From: Bacteroidales bacterium
GTDB lineage: Bacteria; Bacteroidota; Bacteroidia; Bacteroidales; BM520
Reading direction: 5' to 3'
Assembly (NCBI GenBank): GCA_028701815.1
Contig: JAQVPY010000019.1
Location: 1 to 18,086 of the forward strand
Length of the DNA stretch: 18,086 bases
Part shown: positions 14,399-18,086 of the stretch, piece after piece
Layout: every line of letters begins with the position of its first letter
Numbering within the stretch: position 1 is the first letter of the stretch
Position numbers and translations under genes: made by a program
The notes under the pieces: model-generated
Database searches by the model: none
What the model was told of the DNA's origin: nothing
The model's input: the letters and a program-made list of their open reading frames with translations, nothing else

Positions 14399-14424
14399 GA
14401 AACTTTAAATGTGTTTTAAGTTTC
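14399..14424. promoter_or_regulatory. 26-bp palindrome, candidate TetR operator
   Basis: GAAACTTTAAA-TGTG-TTTTAAGTTTC: two 11-bp arms with a single T-T mismatch around a 4-bp centre. It lies about 12-37 bp past the likely start of the promoter at 14351-14380 and between the divergent peptidase and TetR genes. Length, symmetry and place fit a TetR-type operator that would autoregulate the efflux operon. Binding is inferred. Confidence 0.6.
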
Positions 14425-14517
14425 TGTCAACACACTGATTATACGCGTTTTAAAATAGAATACTTTTGGTTTGTATTTTTTTAACATAATAAACATATTA
14501 TCTGTTCAAAAAACATA

Positions 14518-14525
14518 TATCTTTG
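14518..14525 (+). promoter_or_regulatory. Proximal -7 element upstream of the TetR gene
   Basis: TATCTTTG fits TAnnTTTG and lies 28 nt before the ATG at 14554, an arrangement like that of other genes here. A second match, TACTTTTG, is at 14461-14468. Neither has a -33 element at the right distance, so they are weaker candidates than 14351-14380 or may act as alternative starts. Confidence 0.4.
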
Positions 14526-14553
14526 CGACTTTAAAATAAAAAATAAAAAGGTT

Positions 14554-15171
14554 ATGAAAATGCGAAACATGATAATGGTTACAGCCATGGAGTTGTTTTT
14601 TAAACTCGGCCTTCGCAGCGTATCCATTGAAGATATCTGCAACCATTTGCATATATCCAAAAAAACTTTTTATACCATTTTTAATAACAAGGAAGAGCTG
14701 ATTTCCAATATTTTGAAAGAGCTTAACGATGAAAGGCGGACGACCCTGTCAAAGATATACGAACAGGACTCACTGAATGCCATCGACAAATTATTGTCGG
14801 GGGCCTACATTTTTCGCCAAAAGCATAAAGACTCTTTTATCAATTTTTATTTTGATCTTGACAAATATTATCCGGAGGTATCTATCTCCTATCGTAAGGA
14901 ATTTGACGAATTTCATTATTCTTTAAGCGTTGAGAATCTCAAACATGGCATAGAAGAAAATTTATACAGAAGCGACAATAACATAAACGCCATGGCCACA
15001 TTATATATGATTCAAAAACGAAACGTTTTCAAAGAGTTTAAAAAGACGGCCGCCCTATCTGCAACGGAGAGTTTCGACTTTGTGATGGATTTATATATTC
15101 GTTCAATCGTCAACGAAAACGGATTAAAATATTACCTTGAAAAATATTATAAGAAAAAATTAAACCAATAA
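14554..15171 (+). CDS. TetR/AcrR-family transcriptional regulator
   Basis: 205 residues. The N-terminal helix-turn-helix (about 21-44) reads RSVSIEDICNHLHISKKTFY followed by TIFNNKEELI, the standard TetR recognition-helix signature. The C-terminal ligand/dimerisation part is all-helical and not conserved enough to name an inducer. It probably represses the efflux genes that follow: the outer-membrane factor gene starts 2 nt after its stop, and a 26-bp palindrome lies upstream. An alternative start is the ATG at 14560. The leader just before the ATG is A-rich (AAAAAGG), giving at best a weak ribosome-binding site. Confidence 0.92.
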   Translation: MKMRNMIMVTAMELFFKLGLRSVSIEDICNHLHISKKTFYTIFNNKEELISNILKELNDERRTTLSKIYEQDSLNAIDKLLSGAYIFRQKHKDSFINFYFDLDKYYPEVSISYRKEFDEFHYSLSVENLKHGIEENLYRSDNNINAMATLYMIQKRNVFKEFKKTAALSATESFDFVMDLYIRSIVNENGLKYYLEKYYKKKLNQ

Positions 15172-15173
15172 AT

Positions 15174-16463
15174 ATGAAAAGATTATCATTAACCTTGATT
15201 TTATCAGGACTTTGTCTGTTGGCTTTCTCTCAGGAATCGCTATCTCTGTCCGTTGAAGAAGCGCAGAGATATGCATGGGAGCACAACCGTACGCTTCAAA
15301 ACGCAAATATAGACATTCAAATTGCAGAGCGAAGCAAGTGGCAGGCTTTAGCAACGATGCTCCCACAGGTGAGTGCGGCTTTAGACTATCAGAACATGTG
15401 CGGATACGAAATGGTCTTCGGTGTTGGAGGTGCCACTATGGCTATTCCGTTAAATCCGTCGGGAACACTCGCCGCCACAGCTGCTGTTGCACTTAGCGGA
15501 GCGCAAATTGTAGGCGTCCTTATTAATAATGTATCTATTGAGATGGCTAATATCTCTCTCGAAAAAACACAGCAGGATATCACAACATCCGTCTCCACGA
15601 TATACGCTTCCGCGTTGACAATGGAACAGACCCTTGATCTCCTCGAACAGAATATGCAAAACCTGACCAAGCTGTATGAGATGACCGAAAATTCTGTAAA
15701 AGTAGGCGTAAGCGAACAGACCGATGCCGACCAGCTGTCAGTTCAGGTTGCTTCATTTAAAAACAACATCAGCAGCACAAAGCGCAGTATAGAATTGTTA
15801 TACAACTCATTGCGACTTCAGCTGGGAGTTCCGGCAGACACCGAAATCTCTCTAACCGACAACATCGATTATTTTATCAACGATGTTGAAAATTCTAATC
15901 TGCTTGCTCAACCCTTCGTTATCGATAACAATTTAGACTACAGATTACTCGAGAAGAACCTTTCTATTGCAGAGAAAAATGTATCTCTCGCATGGACGGA
16001 TTACCTCCCGACACTCAGTGCTTATTACCAGTATAATGCTAAGACTTATTTCGGAAAAGAAGAAGGAATGAATATGACTCCGCCAAACATGGTGGGCATT
16101 TCAATAAGTGTTCCAATCTGGTCGAGCGGCCAGCGTACCACCAAGCTTCAATCTGCGAAACTCGCCTACGATCAAAATAAGAATATTTTTGCCGACACCA
16201 AGGAATCTCTGCTGATTCAAGATAAACAGTTGCGTTATGATCTTATGACAGCTTTTGACTCCTATCAGATTCAAGACAAAAATATTGAAGTCACTCAAAG
16301 AATACTAACAAACATCAGCAACAAATTCGAACATGGCAGAGCCTCCAGCATGGAAGTCACCAATGCGAGCACAGACCTCATCTCCGCCCAAGGCAACTAC
16401 ATACAGTCTGTTTTGACATTGGTAGAAGCTCAACTCGCACTCAAAAAACTGTTAAACCAATAA
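15174..16463 (+). CDS. TolC-family outer-membrane efflux factor
   Basis: 429 residues. The signal peptide MKRLSLTLILSGLCLLAFSQ is followed by LSLSVEEAQRYAWEHNRTLQ, the opening of the OEP repeat. Two OEP repeats (about 24-215 and 235-425) are visible. The second contains LDYRLLEKNLSIAEKNVSLA and SAYYQYNAK, then ISISVPIWSSGQRTTKLQSA, the P-IW-GG/SG-R--- turn typical of TolC proteins. The long coiled-coil helices and the ALKKLLNQ end are also typical. It should form the trimeric outer-membrane channel for the adaptor and RND pump encoded just downstream. Confidence 0.93.
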   Translation: MKRLSLTLILSGLCLLAFSQESLSLSVEEAQRYAWEHNRTLQNANIDIQIAERSKWQALATMLPQVSAALDYQNMCGYEMVFGVGGATMAIPLNPSGTLAATAAVALSGAQIVGVLINNVSIEMANISLEKTQQDITTSVSTIYASALTMEQTLDLLEQNMQNLTKLYEMTENSVKVGVSEQTDADQLSVQVASFKNNISSTKRSIELLYNSLRLQLGVPADTEISLTDNIDYFINDVENSNLLAQPFVIDNNLDYRLLEKNLSIAEKNVSLAWTDYLPTLSAYYQYNAKTYFGKEEGMNMTPPNMVGISISVPIWSSGQRTTKLQSAKLAYDQNKNIFADTKESLLIQDKQLRYDLMTAFDSYQIQDKNIEVTQRILTNISNKFEHGRASSMEVTNASTDLISAQGNYIQSVLTLVEAQLALKKLLNQ

Positions 16464-16488
16464 TTTTGATAATAAATAAAATAAAGAT

Positions 16489-17505
16489 ATGAAAAATGTA
16501 TTAATTCTTCCGGCAATAGCAGTTTTATTCATGCTGTCGGGCTGCGGACAAACCACAGGAAAACAAGCCGCTACAACAAACTCCGAAGAACGTGTCGAAG
16601 TAGTGAAGGTTGCTAAACTCGAAAAGACCACTATCTCCAAATCAGTGGATTTTAAAACCACCCTTGAGGGGTATGAACAAATGAATATCGCCCCTTCAAT
16701 GACAGGTAAAATAGAGCACATATATGTTGAAGTAGGCTCTAAAGTCAACAAGGGGGACAACCTTGTCAGAATGGATCAAAACCAGTATAAGACAGCGACG
16801 CTGACATACAACAATCTTGTTACCGAATTTGAACGTGTAAAGGCCTTAAGAGAAACCGGCAGTGTATCTCAACAAACATACGATCAGACGAAATTACAAC
16901 TTGACCAGGCTAAGGAAAGTCTCGATTTTCTCGAGCAGAACACTTATGTTAAAGCTCAATTCCAAGGCGTAATCTCCGCCAAAAATTATGAAGACGGCGA
17001 ATTGTATTCAGGTCAGGCCATTCTCACACTTACTCAAATCAACACCCTGAAAGCTTTTATCAGTGTCCCTGAAACATATTTCCCGATAGTGAAAGAAGGC
17101 ATGAAAGCCGTGGTCTCCTCAAGTCTCTACGATATGGAGTTCACCGCCACAATAGAAACGGTATACCCTACCATTGATCCGTCCTCTCATACCTTTCAGG
17201 TTAAATTACGCATCCCTAACGGCAAAGAACTCCTCCGCCCCGGGATGTACGTAAACACCACTCTTGCACTCGGAGAAATCGACGCTATCGTTGTCCCCTA
17301 TCAGTCGGTTCTGAAACTACAGGGCTCCAACAACCGATATGTTTATGTTAACGACAATGGAAGAGCTAAATATGTCGCCGTTGAGTTAGGACAAAGATTT
17401 GATGATAAAATCGAAATTATCTCCGATGAGTTATCGGAAGGCGATGAACTCGTAGTAGTAGGACAGGCCCGTCTTATTGATGGAGTAAAACTTGATATCC
17501 AATAA
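16489..17505 (+). CDS. RND efflux periplasmic adaptor (membrane-fusion lipoprotein)
   Basis: 338 residues. The lipoprotein signal VLILPAIAVLFMLSGC has the lipobox LSGC with Cys19, so the protein is anchored in a membrane by lipid. The barrel-sandwich (lipoyl-like) half-motif is at about 66-100 (IAPSMTGKIEHIYVEVGSKV, NKGDNLVRMD). A short helical hairpin (about 105-145) follows, then TYVKAQFQGVISAKNYEDGE and GQAILTLTQINTLKAFISVP. The beta-barrel includes ATIETVYPTIDPSSHTFQVK and LRPGMYVNTTLAL, with the membrane-proximal domain at the end. It joins the pump to the outer-membrane channel. It is spaced 25 nt from both neighbours. Confidence 0.93.
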   Translation: MKNVLILPAIAVLFMLSGCGQTTGKQAATTNSEERVEVVKVAKLEKTTISKSVDFKTTLEGYEQMNIAPSMTGKIEHIYVEVGSKVNKGDNLVRMDQNQYKTATLTYNNLVTEFERVKALRETGSVSQQTYDQTKLQLDQAKESLDFLEQNTYVKAQFQGVISAKNYEDGELYSGQAILTLTQINTLKAFISVPETYFPIVKEGMKAVVSSSLYDMEFTATIETVYPTIDPSSHTFQVKLRIPNGKELLRPGMYVNTTLALGEIDAIVVPYQSVLKLQGSNNRYVYVNDNGRAKYVAVELGQRFDDKIEIISDELSEGDELVVVGQARLIDGVKLDIQ

Positions 17506-17530
17506 TGTTTCATCTTTTGACAAAAGTATT

Positions 17531-18086
17531 ATGAGTATCTATAAAACCGCAATTAACAAGCCTATCACGACGATGTTAATATTCATCGCTGTGGTTATTT
17601 TAGGTTTATTCTGTTTAAAAGGACTGCCTATCGACCAATTCCCCGAAATGGAGCCTCCTTATATATCCGTAATGACTACTTATTCCGGTGCGAACAGCAG
17701 TGAAATCGAAACTAATGTTACAAAACTCCTTGAAGACAATCTCAACTCCGTTGACGGCTTAAAGGAAATATATTCTACTTCTAAAGATAACATATCCGTT
17801 GTAATGCTTGAGTTTGAATGGGGTACGAATCTCGACGAATCGGTAAATGACGTTCGTTCATCCATTGACATGGTATATGATTATCTTCCCGACGGATGCA
17901 GCCGCCCAACCATCTTCAAGTTTAATTCGAGTATGATGCCCATTATGCAGTACGCTTTTACTGCCGAGGAGAGCTATCCCGGATTGGAGAAGATTCTTGA
18001 CGACAACGTAATCAGCAACCTGAACCGTATTGACGGCATCGGTAGCGTATCTTTATCGGGGTCTCCTCAGAGATATGTTTATGTAG
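17531..18086 (+). CDS. RND efflux pump, inner-membrane permease (partial, N-terminus)
   Basis: The frame is open from the ATG at 17531 to the right edge (185 codons), so the gene continues outside. It begins with the first membrane helix, KPITTMLIFIAVVILGLFCL, then KGLPIDQFPEMEPPYISVMT and YSGANSSEIETNVTKLLEDN. These are the hallmark of the AcrB/HAE1-type RND pump (PV-D-FP---PP-I-V---Y-GA---E-E). Later segments, NLDESVNDVRSSIDMVYDYL and the porter-domain sequence ISNLNRIDGIGSVSLSG, agree. It uses proton motive force to expel hydrophobic compounds through the encoded adaptor and outer-membrane factor. The substrate cannot be told. CTTTTG-A-CAAAAG in the 25-nt gap before it (17514-17526) is a short palindrome without clear meaning. 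Confidence 0.93.
   Translation, partial: MSIYKTAINKPITTMLIFIAVVILGLFCLKGLPIDQFPEMEPPYISVMTTYSGANSSEIETNVTKLLEDNLNSVDGLKEIYSTSKDNISVVMLEFEWGTNLDESVNDVRSSIDMVYDYLPDGCSRPTIFKFNSSMMPIMQYAFTAEESYPGLEKILDDNVISNLNRIDGIGSVSLSGSPQRYVYV

Noticed and set aside
17514..17526. CTTTTG-A-CAAAAG palindrome before the RND pump gene
   Set aside because: Very short, AT-rich and without a U-run; likely by chance, although a minor role in translation of the pump gene cannot be excluded.

Overview
The window comes from a member of the Bacteroidota, most likely the order Bacteroidales. The evidence is the gene content (GldD, a lamin-tail-domain exported protein, a KDSA-like DAHP synthase fused to chorismate mutase, a Bacteroidota-type RNase G, and a 29-residue AURKAIP1/COX24-like peptide). 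Promoters also fit: several have the Bacteroidota -7 element TAnnTTTG. Most genes start behind A-rich leaders with no Shine-Dalgarno sequence. I do not name a genus. There are 19 protein-coding genes, three of which a simple closed-ORF scan misses: a partial gene at each edge and the 29-aa gene. I found no tRNA, rRNA, CRISPR array, insertion sequence or phage gene. No gene-free stretch exceeds 300 bases.

Layout. Positions 1-1060 (minus) hold the N-terminal part of a secreted lamin-tail-domain protein. Across a 140-bp divergent region with a 21-bp palindrome, a plus-strand cluster runs to 5519: a small outer-membrane beta-barrel protein, asnS, rpoN (sigma-54) and a polytopic membrane protein that abuts rpoN. 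It meets, stop codon on stop codon, a minus-strand block from 8662 down to 5516: ssb, gldD, corA and DAHP synthase/chorismate mutase. A 211-bp AT-rich divergent region then leads right into HU, the 29-aa ribosomal-type peptide, a strong intrinsic terminator, rng and trpS. trpS converges, with overlap, on a minus-strand pair: a C69-family dipeptidase followed by a beta-barrel outer-membrane protein. From 14351 to the right edge a TetR-type regulator heads an RND efflux operon: outer-membrane factor, lipoprotein adaptor, and an inner-membrane pump cut by the window edge.

How the parts work together. The left and central blocks are mostly housekeeping: translation (asnS, trpS, ribosomal peptide), RNA decay (rng), chromosome structure and repair (HU, ssb), transcription (rpoN), aromatic amino-acid synthesis and Mg2+ transport. 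The right end is a self-contained efflux system with a good candidate operator for its own TetR regulator.

I see no wholly new multi-gene system. The points most worth a second look are: (1) a near-perfect 10-nt Shine-Dalgarno in front of corA in a genome that otherwise avoids them; (2) the ssb-gldD junction, where mutY and gldE appear to be lost; (3) an rng leader with two hairpins, one terminator-like, and no promoter after it; (4) the trpS terminator embedded in the coding sequence of the convergent gene; and (5) a 26-bp palindrome with back-to-back promoters in front of the TetR-RND operon.
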